Assembly: GCA_002470825.1 (NCBI GenBank)
Contig: DKOR01000014.1
Location: 1 to 64,000, forward strand
Direction: 5' to 3'
Origin: Thiotrichaceae bacterium UBA7357
GTDB taxonomy: Bacteria > Pseudomonadota > Gammaproteobacteria > Eutrophobiales > Eutrophobiaceae
Length of the DNA: 64,000 bases
The notes under the pieces are model-generated. The model did no database searches. It had not been told where the DNA came from and saw only the letters and a list, made by a program, of their open reading frames with translations. Position 1 is the first letter of the stretch; every line of letters begins with the position of its first letter. Of this stretch, positions 8,362-17,441 are shown piece after piece. A program made the translations under genes and the position numbers.

Positions 8362-9126
8362 ATGTGCCGACTAGCCGCCTATATTGGTGCCAAAATATCT
8401 TTATCCGTATTTTTGAAAGAGCATGAACATAACCTTATACAGCAATCATGGGCTCCTAAAGAAATGCAAAACGGCATATTAAATGCTGATGGCTATGGTA
8501 TAGCATGGCTATCAGAAAAAAATATTCCCAGTAGCTATAAAAATATCCTGCCTATTTGGTCTGACACAAATTTGAATAGCCTCGCTCGCTCGCTTAGCAG
8601 TCAGTTATGGCTAGCAAATATACGTGGTGCTACATTGGGTCAAGGAATTAGCGAGTCAAATACTCAACCCTTTATAAAAGATAGCTTTATTTTTACCCAT
8701 AACGGTAGTCTAGAACCATTCAATGATCTTACTAAAGCAAACTTTTTAGATATATTACCGAGCACGATCATTACAGGAATAACGGGTAATTCAGATTCGC
8801 TTTATTTATTTGCTTTATTACGACATCACTTAGAAAGGCAAGATTCAATATCTAATGCTATTATTTCAATGATGGATGATTTGAAGTCGATATGCCGTCA
8901 TTCAATATCAGCTTTAGTAAATATCATCATCAGTGACGGAAATTCATTATATGCCTGTCGGCATGCATTGAATGGTGAATGTCCAAGTCTTTATTATCTC
9001 TTTAATCAAGACAATGTTTGGATAGCATCAGAACCTCTTTCTCCAAACGATACTTGGGTGTCATTTCCTGAAAATAGTTTTATTCGTTTTAACCGAGCTG
9101 GTGTGATTGAAGAACATCACTTATGA
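8362..9126 (+). CDS. egtC: Class II glutamine amidotransferase, EgtC-like
   Basis: N-terminal-nucleophile amidotransferase of the YafJ/EgtC group. In ergothioneine synthesis EgtC removes glutamate from gamma-glutamyl-hercynylcysteine sulfoxide. Two ATGs are adjacent. I chose the second (8362) because it leaves Cys right after Met (MCRLAAYIG), as needed for the nucleophile once Met is removed. NADGYGIAW, the WLANIRGAT block and FTHNGSL fit the glutaminase fold. AGAGAG lies upstream. The stop overlaps the next gene by 4 nt (ATGA), so it is translationally coupled to the EgtB-like protein. No egtD is present in the window, so the pathway is inferred from this pair only. Confidence 0.8.
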   Translation: MCRLAAYIGAKISLSVFLKEHEHNLIQQSWAPKEMQNGILNADGYGIAWLSEKNIPSSYKNILPIWSDTNLNSLARSLSSQLWLANIRGATLGQGISESNTQPFIKDSFIFTHNGSLEPFNDLTKANFLDILPSTIITGITGNSDSLYLFALLRHHLERQDSISNAIISMMDDLKSICRHSISALVNIIISDGNSLYACRHALNGECPSLYYLFNQDNVWIASEPLSPNDTWVSFPENSFIRFNRAGVIEEHHL

Positions 9127-10277
9127 AAAAGATGATTGCGACTTTTCGTTTATTACAAAATGAAGTCATTGATATTGTCAGTGATGTAACTGAAGAGCAT
9201 TATAAGAAACAGTTCCATCCAGACTTGAGTCCAATTGGCTGGCACCTTGGTCATTGTGTTTTCACAGAAAGTTATTGGATAAAAGAACGATTATTAAAAA
9301 AGAAAGTCACGTATGACACTTTGAAGTCACTTTATATTCCTGAGTTAAGCATTAAGAAAAATCGTGGCGGCCCATTGCCAAAAAAAAGTAAAATGCTTTC
9401 ATGGGCTAAAGATTTACAAATAGAAAACTATACTTTACTAGACTTAGCGACTATTGAATTGGCCTCACATAAACTATTAAAAAATAATTTTTTAATACAT
9501 TTTTTGATACAACACTACGCACAACATATCGAAATCATAAAAATGGTTCTAACAGCAATACAAATCAAGAGAAATCACATTGATTTCAATTCATCAAAAA
9601 TCTCAGAACCTAACCAACGACAAAAAAAAATAATAACGGTTGAATCTAGTAACTATATTATAGGCCTTGAGGAAAATAATTTACCTTATGATAACGAAAA
9701 ACCCCCTCACAGTATAAGATTGGATAGCTTTAAAATATCAAGCTTACCAGTATCTAATGGTGAGTATTTAAGCTTCATGAATTCCGCAGCTTATTCAAAA
9801 AAAGAAATTTGGTCAGATGCTGGCTGGGAATGGTTTAGTAATGATAAGCAAGCACACCCATATCATTGGCATAAACATAAAAATGGATATTGGTATGGCG
9901 TAGGACATCAAGGTCCATATACACTAGACATACAACAAGCTGTTTATGGCTTAAACTATTTTGAAGCTGAGGCTATTGCAACATGGGCAGGAGGACGACT
10001 ACCACATGAATACGAATGGGAAGTAGCGGCTAAAAATCATCAGTTAGAACAAAGGGGAGCTGTCTGGGAATGGTGTAGTAATGAATTTCATCCCTATGAT
10101 GGATTTTTTTCTTATCCTTATACCAACTATTCAGAACCCTATTTTGATGGTAAACATTACGTTTTAAAGGGTGGTAGTAAACATACAAAAACTCATATTA
10201 AACGAGCTAGTTTTCGTAATTATTATCATGCAGATAAGCGTCATATTTTTGCAGGTTGTCGATTAGCTTATGACTGA
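9123..10277 (+). CDS. egtB: EgtB-like non-heme iron sulfoxide synthase (DinB + FGE-sulfatase domains)
   Basis: Two-domain enzyme. An N-terminal DinB-like helical bundle carries the iron-histidine pattern: His41 in SPIGWHLGHC, and His131 and His135 in QHYAQHIE. It is followed by a formylglycine-generating-enzyme-like domain (LPVSNGEYLSFMN, YFEAEAIATWAGGRLPHEYEWE, GAVWEWCSNEFHPY, ending AGCRLAYD). Family members join a thiol to the imidazole of hercynine, giving a sulfoxide. At 384 residues it is shorter than typical EgtB (over 420). Coupled to the EgtC-like gene by ATGA overlap. Without an egtD methyltransferase nearby, the substrate could also be another imidazole compound (ovothiol- or selenoneine-type chemistry). 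Confidence 0.75.
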   Translation: MKKMIATFRLLQNEVIDIVSDVTEEHYKKQFHPDLSPIGWHLGHCVFTESYWIKERLLKKKVTYDTLKSLYIPELSIKKNRGGPLPKKSKMLSWAKDLQIENYTLLDLATIELASHKLLKNNFLIHFLIQHYAQHIEIIKMVLTAIQIKRNHIDFNSSKISEPNQRQKKIITVESSNYIIGLEENNLPYDNEKPPHSIRLDSFKISSLPVSNGEYLSFMNSAAYSKKEIWSDAGWEWFSNDKQAHPYHWHKHKNGYWYGVGHQGPYTLDIQQAVYGLNYFEAEAIATWAGGRLPHEYEWEVAAKNHQLEQRGAVWEWCSNEFHPYDGFFSYPYTNYSEPYFDGKHYVLKGGSKHTKTHIKRASFRNYYHADKRHIFAGCRLAYD

Positions 10278-10678
10278 CCTATTGCTATATTAGTCACTTT
10301 AGCCTCCGAATATTTAAATAATATACTGTTCATCAATTATCATTTCTATCATTATTCTTAAAAAAATTAGATTTTTCCGTTCTAGTAACTACGTTTTGTT
10401 CGTTGATATAATAGCAATATATGTGGCTAAATAGTAAGAACGAAAGTAAATGTCTCCCTTAACTAATTTAACTTTGAAATTACGGTATCAGAGAGTTTAT
10501 TGTTACCATGGTACTTCACGTGAAAGAAAAAAATTCTTCTGAGCCTTAGCTTTTAAAAACATCTCAACTATTCAGAACAAAATGACTATTTCTTCATTCG
10601 ACAATATTTAATAATAACGATTAAACTAGCCTGACTTAAATCAATTTTTTATTATCTCAATAATATAAGAGTAACAGT
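10278..10678 (+). other. 401-base non-coding interval before the AGCS symporter
   Basis: AT-rich, no convincing open frame, RNA gene or terminator. It contains a palindrome TACCATGGTA near 10507 and several TATAAT-like hexamers (for example near 10410), but no matching -35 that I would defend. Presumably it holds the promoter of the symporter-nadC pair. Confidence 0.4.
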
Positions 10679-12055
10679 ATGTCTTGGGTACACGATAAGT
10701 TAAATATAGTAAGCAGCATCATTTGGGGGGAATATTTACTCATTCCTCTAATGGTATTTGTGGGCGTATATCTGACGATAGGACTTCGCGCTATGCCTTG
10801 GCTAAAAATACCTCTTGCATTTCAAACGCTATGGCAAGGTCGAAAGAATTCATCTGAGAAAAAAGGTGATATCAGTCCATTTCAAGCTTTAATGACAGCC
10901 CTTTCAGCAACTGTAGGTACAGGCAATATTGCTGGTGTTGCCACTGCGATTTATTTCGGAGGACCAGGCGCAATATTTTGGATGTGGGTCATTGCGATCT
11001 TTGGCATGGCGACAAAATATGCTGAAGCTGTGCTCGCTGTAAGTTATAGAGAAAAAGATATGCTTGGCAATTATGTTGGCGGTCCTATGTACTATATACG
11101 TAACGGATTAGGTGACAACTGGAAATGGATGGCCGCTTCATTCGCTTTTTTTGCAATGATTGCAGCATTTGGCATTGGGAATATGGTTCAATCACATTCT
11201 GTGGCAGATGAAATTAAATCAAGCTTTAGTGTTCCTACTTGGTTTACGGGTACTATTATGGCAGCACTAACTGCCGTCGTAATTATAGGCGGAGTGAAAC
11301 GTATTGCTCAAATAGCCTCAAAGGTTGTTCCTTTTATGGCAGCAATTTATATTATTGCTGCGCTAGCTATACTTTCCTTAAATATAGAAAAAATACCTGC
11401 TGCGTTTTTACTCATTGTTAATAGCGCATTCACCGGCTCTGCCGCGAGTGGTGGTTTTTTGGGAGCATCAATCTGGATGGCTATACGCTGGGGCTTTGCT
11501 AGAGGTATTTTTTCCAACGAATCTGGACTAGGTAGTGCACCAATTGCTCATGCTGCTGCCCAAACTAATGACCCGGTCAAACAAGGGATGGTGGCTATGT
11601 TAGGTACTTTTATTGACACTCTAATTCTATGTAGCCTTACAGCATTTGTCATCATTGTTACAGGCGCATGGGAAAGTGGACTACAGGGCGCGCCTATGAC
11701 ATCACTGGCATTTTCAATTGGTCTATATGGTTACGGTAATTATGTCGTTAGTTTTGGTCTGATCTTATTTGCCTTCACAACCATAATCGGTTGGAGTTAC
11801 TATGGTGAAAGATGTGCAAGTTATCTGTTTGGAACATCGATTGTATTTTACTATCGAATTGTATGGATTTCAGCGATTTTCATTGGGGCAAATGTAAAGC
11901 TAGAAATTGTTTGGGCTTTTGCAGATGTTCTTAATGGATTAATGGCATTACCTAACCTTATAGCCCTGTTGTTGCTGAGCCCGATTGTCTTCAGCAAAAC
12001 ACGACAATATTTTAATAACAAAAATTCAAAATGGTCATTAATCAGAAAGATATAA
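10679..12055 (+). CDS. Sodium:alanine/glycine symporter (AGCS family)
   Basis: Polytopic inner-membrane protein of the AGCS (AlsT/AgcS) family, which imports alanine, glycine or related amino acids with Na+. The family core is clear: FQALMTALSATVGTGNIAG (about residues 74-92), the GGPGAIFWMW segment, YVGGPMYYI, GFARGIFSNESGLGSAPIA and GWSYYGERC. Ten or more membrane segments are visible over 458 residues. A ribosome site (AAGAG) precedes the ATG. The 3' end overlaps nadC by 25 nt. The amino-acid specificity cannot be told from sequence. Confidence 0.93.
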   Translation: MSWVHDKLNIVSSIIWGEYLLIPLMVFVGVYLTIGLRAMPWLKIPLAFQTLWQGRKNSSEKKGDISPFQALMTALSATVGTGNIAGVATAIYFGGPGAIFWMWVIAIFGMATKYAEAVLAVSYREKDMLGNYVGGPMYYIRNGLGDNWKWMAASFAFFAMIAAFGIGNMVQSHSVADEIKSSFSVPTWFTGTIMAALTAVVIIGGVKRIAQIASKVVPFMAAIYIIAALAILSLNIEKIPAAFLLIVNSAFTGSAASGGFLGASIWMAIRWGFARGIFSNESGLGSAPIAHAAAQTNDPVKQGMVAMLGTFIDTLILCSLTAFVIIVTGAWESGLQGAPMTSLAFSIGLYGYGNYVVSFGLILFAFTTIIGWSYYGERCASYLFGTSIVFYYRIVWISAIFIGANVKLEIVWAFADVLNGLMALPNLIALLLLSPIVFSKTRQYFNNKNSKWSLIRKI

Positions 12056-12852
12056 GCGCAAATGTCACATTGGCATTGATCGAAGATGTTGGTAGTGGAG
12101 ATATTACCGCAGAATTAATACCAGAAGATGCCTCAGCTTCGGCAATACTAGTCACTCATGAACATGCCGTAGTTGCTGGTTCTCAATGGTTTGAGGAAGT
12201 ATTTAATCAATTGCCTGGTAATACGACAATAGATTGGAATGTTTCAGATGGAGATGTCATTACACCCGAACAGAAATTATGCACAATTAATGGTTCTGCA
12301 CGCTCGCTTTTAACAGGTGAACGAACCGCAATAAATTTTTTACAAACCATTTCTGCTACTGCAACAACAGTTGCGAGTTTTGTCGACATCATAAAAGATA
12401 CTAAAACTAAAATATTAGATACACGAAAAACTATACCTGGCTTAAGGCTTGCTCAAAAGTATGCTGTTTCATGTGGTGGTGGCGCTAATCATCGTATTGG
12501 ACTTTATGATGCTATTTTGATTAAAGAAAATCATATAATGGCAGCGGGAAGTATTATGCAAGCAGTTATAAAAGCAAGAGAAAAAAAACTACCTGTAGAA
12601 GTAGAAGTTGAGTCCTTGATTGAACTTGAAGAAGCATTAAAGGCGAAAGCAGACCAAATTTTATTAGATAATTTTGATCTGCCCTCATTAGAAGTAGCCG
12701 TAAATATAAATCAAGGACGTGCCAAACTTGAAGCTTCTGGCAATATAAATAAAGATAATCTCTATGACATTGCGAAAACTGGCATAGACTACATCTCTAT
12801 TGGCGCATTAACCAAACACATCCGAGCAATTGATTTTTCCATGCGCATGTAA
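12031..12852 (+). CDS. nadC: Nicotinate-nucleotide pyrophosphorylase (quinolinate phosphoribosyltransferase)
   Basis: Converts quinolinate and PRPP to nicotinate mononucleotide, CO2 and PPi in de novo NAD synthesis. Diagnostic stretches are ALIEDVGSGDITAELI, the RSLLTGERTAINFLQ motif, ILDTRKTIPGLR (residues ~130-141), GGGANHRIGLYDAILIKENH, VEVEVE and LLDNF, then GIDYISIGALTKH. Length 273 is usual. The chosen ATG lies inside the end of the symporter gene (25-nt overlap). No ribosome site is obvious, so translation may be coupled, but the family N-terminus fits this start. Confidence 0.95.
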   Translation: MVINQKDISANVTLALIEDVGSGDITAELIPEDASASAILVTHEHAVVAGSQWFEEVFNQLPGNTTIDWNVSDGDVITPEQKLCTINGSARSLLTGERTAINFLQTISATATTVASFVDIIKDTKTKILDTRKTIPGLRLAQKYAVSCGGGANHRIGLYDAILIKENHIMAAGSIMQAVIKAREKKLPVEVEVESLIELEEALKAKADQILLDNFDLPSLEVAVNINQGRAKLEASGNINKDNLYDIAKTGIDYISIGALTKHIRAIDFSMRM

Positions 12853-13284
12853 TATTTTTAGAAAAAAACTATTGTGCTGATGAATCACTATACATGTTTG
12901 TTTATAAAAAATATTCCATACAATCTCAAAATCAACAATAAGCTTTTTATTAACGGTCGTAAAAAACATCAACCAATGAAGAAATAGAACACATATTATT
13001 AATAAAACTAGATATCTCACGCCCAGCAATTTATTTTTGTAGTCATGTTCTATACTGAATTAATAAAAGGGTTAGATACTTAGGGGATATATGAGCAAAG
13101 ATATTGATATATAGGAATATAATGCAACATTATCTATTTATAATGTGAAATTCTAAAAAAAAAGTAAATACAGGAATTTTTCCCGTATTATTCATGACTA
13201 ACACTCTTTTTTTAATGTAATTAATTCGATACTGTTACAATCAAATGATAACCTCAATAAGGTTCTAAAAAATGAAAGACTCTA
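12853..13284 (+). other. 432-base non-coding interval between nadC and the TonB-dependent receptor
   Basis: AT-rich, with no supported gene. It contains an imperfect hairpin AATACAGGAA/TTCCCGTATT with a 3-nt loop (13167-13189) lacking a U-tract. It presumably carries the receptor promoter; I see no clear Fur-box-like palindrome. Confidence 0.4.
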
Positions 13285-15693
13285 ATGTATAACAGCACTA
13301 TTTTTAAAATTACTAACTTCATGGTAACACTGTTTGTGTTAATAACATCACAAAATATATTTGCTGATGATAATATCCTAGATAAAGAAAGTGTTGAGGT
13401 TATAGGTATTACACCGACACATGGTGTCGGACTTCCTGAAGAATTAATTCCTTATAATGTCCAGTCGGCATCAAGTACTGATTTAGAGGCAAGTCAAACT
13501 CTCGACTTAACTGACTTTATGAATCGGAACCTTGGCAGTGTTACTATCAATGATGCTCAAAATAACCCCTTACAATCGGATGTGTCATATCGTGGTTATT
13601 CATTGTCACCATTACTAGGCTTACCTCAAGGATTGGCAGTCTACCAAAATGGTGTGCGAGTTAATGAACCATTTGGTGATTCTATGAATTGGGATCTAGT
13701 CCCAGAATCATCTATAGCAAATATTAATCTAATCGGTGGTGCTAACCCTGTCTTTGGTCTTAATGCATTAGGAGGATCACTCTCCATTACGACAAAAAAT
13801 GGTTTTACCCATCCGGGGCAAAATATTGAAACTTATGGTGGTTCGTTTGAGCGTATCGTTTCAACTATTGAGTCCGGTGGTAATAACGGTAAATGGGGTT
13901 ATTTTATCACCGCAAATTACTTCGATGAGGATGGTTGGCGCGATGCTTCGCCATCTGATGCGTTAAATCTATTTGGTTCACTAAGCTATCGTGCAACAAA
14001 GACAACATTAGACTTATCGCTTAATCACGCGAATACAGATTTAATTGGCAATGGTTCATCGCCCGTAGAACTACTCGAACTTGATAGGGCAGCTGTGTTT
14101 ACATCTCCTGATCAGACAGAGAATAAAATGACAATGGTTAATCTAGAGGGCACTCAGTGGGTCAACGATAGTATCCAATTAAGTGGAAATGCTTTTTATC
14201 GTAAAAATGAGACTGACAGTTTCAATGGCGATGGCTCAGAATTTACTGATTGTGGTGGTGGTGACGCCGGTTTTTTATGTGAAGAAGATGATCTTACTGA
14301 GCCAATAGAAGACCAGAACGGAAATAACATTGCCGAATCAGTTAACGGAATTGAACGTAACGCGATAAACAATATCAGTAATCGAGAACAAGAAGGTTTC
14401 GGTGCAAACCTACAAACGAGTTTTCTGAATGATTTATTTGGTCATAAAAATCAGTTGATTTTTGGCACCGGCTACCAACAAGGACTTATCGATTTCTTTT
14501 CGACCGTAGAAATTGCATCGCTTAACTGTACTGTTAATGGGGAAGATTGCACTCTTGCTAGTGCAGATCGAGGCACATCAAGAACATCTCTCTTTGTACC
14601 TGAAGAAGGCACAAGCATTAAAGCCCATAACCGTGCATGGTCAATCTATGCGACGGATACTTTTTTAGTAACGGATAAACTCGCAATCACTGCATCAGTT
14701 CGCTATAACAACTCACATATAGTCTTGAGTGATAGGAGTAGTCAAAACAATCTCGTTGACCCCGAAGACCCAACAGCACTGAATGGTGAACATGATTTTG
14801 ATCGTATCAATCCCGCATTTGGTATTACTTATAAATTTGACAATAACATAGGCGTTTATGGTAGCTATAGTGAATCAGCTCGGGCACCTACGCCGATTGA
14901 ATTGTTATGTGCACGTGAAGACGCTCCTTGTAATTTACCCAATGCATTTCTCGCTGATCCACCACTTGAACAAGTTGTCACCAAAAGTTATGAAGGTGGT
15001 GTCAGAGGCGCCTTAGGTAATGGCATCAGCTATAGTATCAGTGCTTTTCATAGTACTAATAACGATGACATTATCTTTGGTTCAACGGGTGGCACAACAT
15101 CAAGCAGAGGCTTCTTTAGGAATGTTGGTGATACAGAACGTGTTGGTACAGAGGTTGGTTTAAATGGGATATTCAACAAGAAATTAAATTGGTATCTCAA
15201 TTACAGCTATGTTGATGCTTCTTTTCAAGATGCTTTTGTTGGAATTAGTGCGAATCATCCAAATGCGACTGATTTAAACGGTGATGGAGATGCAGATGAA
15301 ATTCAGGTCGATTCAGGAGACAGGATACCCGGTATACCTGAGCATACATTTAAGTTAGGCGGTTTATATAGCTTCACAGAAAAATTCTCCGTTGGTGCCA
15401 ATATGATTTACAACTCTACTCAATTTCTGCGTGGTGATGAGAGCAATGAGCTGGGTTCTGTCGATGGTTATGCGATCGTCAATTTAAATAGTACTTATAA
15501 AATTAATAATACCTTTTCAATATTTGCACGTGTTAATAATTTATTTGATACAAACTATGAAACATTTGGATTGTTGGGTGAAGCAGATGAAGTATTTGAT
15601 GGTACGGGAGCAACGGGGGCATTCACTAGTTCAGTATTCCAAGGTGCGGGCGCACCCATTAGTGCTTTCGTAGGTATTTCTGCTTCTTTTTAA
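13285..15693 (+). CDS. TonB-dependent outer-membrane receptor
   Basis: An 802-residue outer-membrane receptor. There is a signal peptide (hydrophobic segment ending SQNIFADD), then a TonB-box-like segment SVEVIGITP and a plug domain with VSYRGYSLSPLLG, GLAVYQNGVRVNEPFGD and NPVFGLNALGGSLSITTKNG. The beta-barrel that follows has a NPAFGITYKF...YGSYSESARAPTPIELLC region and the typical C-terminal block (FARVNNLFDTNYETFG) ending in phenylalanine. Pairs of cysteines in the extracellular loops are notable. The ligand is unknown; the nearest gene on the same strand is a malonyl-CoA synthetase 190 bases downstream. No iron-regulatory site is apparent, so an organic ligand is as likely as a siderophore. 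Confidence 0.92.
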   Translation: MYNSTIFKITNFMVTLFVLITSQNIFADDNILDKESVEVIGITPTHGVGLPEELIPYNVQSASSTDLEASQTLDLTDFMNRNLGSVTINDAQNNPLQSDVSYRGYSLSPLLGLPQGLAVYQNGVRVNEPFGDSMNWDLVPESSIANINLIGGANPVFGLNALGGSLSITTKNGFTHPGQNIETYGGSFERIVSTIESGGNNGKWGYFITANYFDEDGWRDASPSDALNLFGSLSYRATKTTLDLSLNHANTDLIGNGSSPVELLELDRAAVFTSPDQTENKMTMVNLEGTQWVNDSIQLSGNAFYRKNETDSFNGDGSEFTDCGGGDAGFLCEEDDLTEPIEDQNGNNIAESVNGIERNAINNISNREQEGFGANLQTSFLNDLFGHKNQLIFGTGYQQGLIDFFSTVEIASLNCTVNGEDCTLASADRGTSRTSLFVPEEGTSIKAHNRAWSIYATDTFLVTDKLAITASVRYNNSHIVLSDRSSQNNLVDPEDPTALNGEHDFDRINPAFGITYKFDNNIGVYGSYSESARAPTPIELLCAREDAPCNLPNAFLADPPLEQVVTKSYEGGVRGALGNGISYSISAFHSTNNDDIIFGSTGGTTSSRGFFRNVGDTERVGTEVGLNGIFNKKLNWYLNYSYVDASFQDAFVGISANHPNATDLNGDGDADEIQVDSGDRIPGIPEHTFKLGGLYSFTEKFSVGANMIYNSTQFLRGDESNELGSVDGYAIVNLNSTYKINNTFSIFARVNNLFDTNYETFGLLGEADEVFDGTGATGAFTSSVFQGAGAPISAFVGISASF

Positions 15694-15883
15694 AGATATG
15701 CCCTTAGCTTTGTTATCAAAAAAGGAGATTCTTATTTTAGGTTTGTCTTTTATTCTTATAAAGTATGATGTTTAATGTGATTTAACAACACTAAACTTTA
15801 TCAATCCTTAAAAATAAAAGATATTGAGGCTATATACGGCTCTTTATCGTATCCACAAGACTCGCCAATAAGTAGAGCTATTC

Positions 15884-17395
15884 ATGAGTAATCTATTCAA
15901 GCTTTTTGAAGAACGATTTCCAAAAGACTTATTACAATCTTTTATTGAAACTAAAGATGGAAAACAATATTGCTATCAAGATTTAATCAATCTTACTTCC
16001 AGCATCGCATCCACTCTGAGCAATGCGGGTATAAGTAAGAGCGATAGAATTATCTTTCAAGTAAACAAATCACCAGAAGCTATTTTTCTATATCTTGCTT
16101 GCATCAAAATTGGCGCAGTAGCAGTGCCTTTAAATTATGCTTACACGGCTTCAGAACTGTCCTATTTCTTAGATGATATAGAACCTAGCATGGTTATTTG
16201 TGACCCTGCTTCACCTATCATCAAGGAGAAGCTTTTACAGAAAAAACATAACTCAATTCTATTGACACTAAATAAGCATGGCAAGGGGACGCTATTTAAT
16301 GATAATAATGCAAGTAATTTCGTACAAACAGCTGATGTTGTTGGAGATGATGTTGCTTGCATACTTTATACGAGTGGTACAACTGGGAAACCTAAAGGAG
16401 CAATGATCACTCATGAGAATCTATCTTCAAATGCAATAGCGATACATAAAAGCTGGGAGTTTAATAGTGATGATATCTTATTACATGCTTTGCCTATTTT
16501 TCATGTACATGGGCTTTTTGTAGCACTGAACAGTGTACTACTTAGTGGGGCAACTATGATTTTCTTAGCTGAATTTAATGTTGATGACATTATTAAATTC
16601 TTACCTCGAACTACCGTATTAATGGGTGTACCTACATTTTACACACGCTTACTCGCCCATGCTGAACTCAATGATAAGATCATAAAGAATATACGTTTAT
16701 TTATCTCAGGCTCGGCTCCACTGCTTAAAGAAGTTTCCGACAAATTTTATAAAAAAACAGGACACAGAATTCTAGAACGCTATGGTATGACAGAAACTAT
16801 AATGATCGCGTCTAATCCATTAAATGAAGAACGCATACCTGGAACTGTAGGACAAGCTCTACCTAATATTTCAGTAAAAATTACTACTGAGGATGACAAA
16901 ACTCTTGAAACTGGATTAACCGGAAACATACAAGTAGCAGGACCGAATGTATTCAAGGGCTATTGGAAGAATCCTGTAAAAACGCAACGAGAATTTACCA
17001 AAGATGGTTTTTTTAAAACCGGTGATATCGGTTTTAAAAATGTAAACGGCTATTTAACAATAGTAGGCCGTTCAAAAGATTTAATAATTTCTGGAGGTTA
17101 TAATGTTTACCCAAAGGAAATAGAAAATATTATAAATACCTTGGATGGTATTAATGAGTCAGCGGTAATTGGTATACCACACCCAGATTTTGGAGAGGGA
17201 GTTATTGCTATTATTGTTAAGGAGAAGAATAATAAATTCGATGAATTAAATCTAAAAAAAATTCTCAAAAAAAAGTTGGCTACTTACAAAGTACCGAAAA
17301 GAATTTTTGATGTTAGTCAGTTACCTCATAATATCATGGGTAAGGTTCAGAAGAATAGCTTACGAGAAAAATATAGACATATATTTGATGAATAG
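15884..17395 (+). CDS. Malonyl-CoA synthetase-like acyl-CoA ligase (MatB/ACSF3 type)
   Basis: Class I adenylate-forming enzyme that activates a carboxylic acid with ATP and CoA. The P-loop is ILYTSGTTGKPKGAMITH (~residues 159-176). It carries blocks characteristic of malonyl-CoA synthetases: HALPIFHVHGLFVALN, MGVPTFYTRLL, LFISGSAPLL, HRILERYGMTETIM, then GYLTIVGRSKDLIISGGYNVYP and the C-terminal lysine region PHNIMGKVQKNSLR. Length 503 fits. Malonate activation is inferred from these family-specific stretches; another short dicarboxylic or beta-keto acid is possible. Convergent with prpE. Confidence 0.8.
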   Translation: MSNLFKLFEERFPKDLLQSFIETKDGKQYCYQDLINLTSSIASTLSNAGISKSDRIIFQVNKSPEAIFLYLACIKIGAVAVPLNYAYTASELSYFLDDIEPSMVICDPASPIIKEKLLQKKHNSILLTLNKHGKGTLFNDNNASNFVQTADVVGDDVACILYTSGTTGKPKGAMITHENLSSNAIAIHKSWEFNSDDILLHALPIFHVHGLFVALNSVLLSGATMIFLAEFNVDDIIKFLPRTTVLMGVPTFYTRLLAHAELNDKIIKNIRLFISGSAPLLKEVSDKFYKKTGHRILERYGMTETIMIASNPLNEERIPGTVGQALPNISVKITTEDDKTLETGLTGNIQVAGPNVFKGYWKNPVKTQREFTKDGFFKTGDIGFKNVNGYLTIVGRSKDLIISGGYNVYPKEIENIINTLDGINESAVIGIPHPDFGEGVIAIIVKEKNNKFDELNLKKILKKKLATYKVPKRIFDVSQLPHNIMGKVQKNSLREKYRHIFDE

Positions 17396-17441
17396 GTGAT
17401 ATTAATTGATTAGAGATATTATTTTATTTATAGTACTAAAA

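Noticed and set aside
12808..13029. 73-codon minus-strand frame with hydrophobic start
   Set aside because: It overlaps the nadC 3' end antisense, has no ribosome site, and resembles AT-rich chance coding.
13167..13189. Hairpin AATACAGGAA/TTCCCGTATT as terminator of nadC
   Set aside because: It is over 300 bases past the nadC stop, has a mismatch and has no U-tract.
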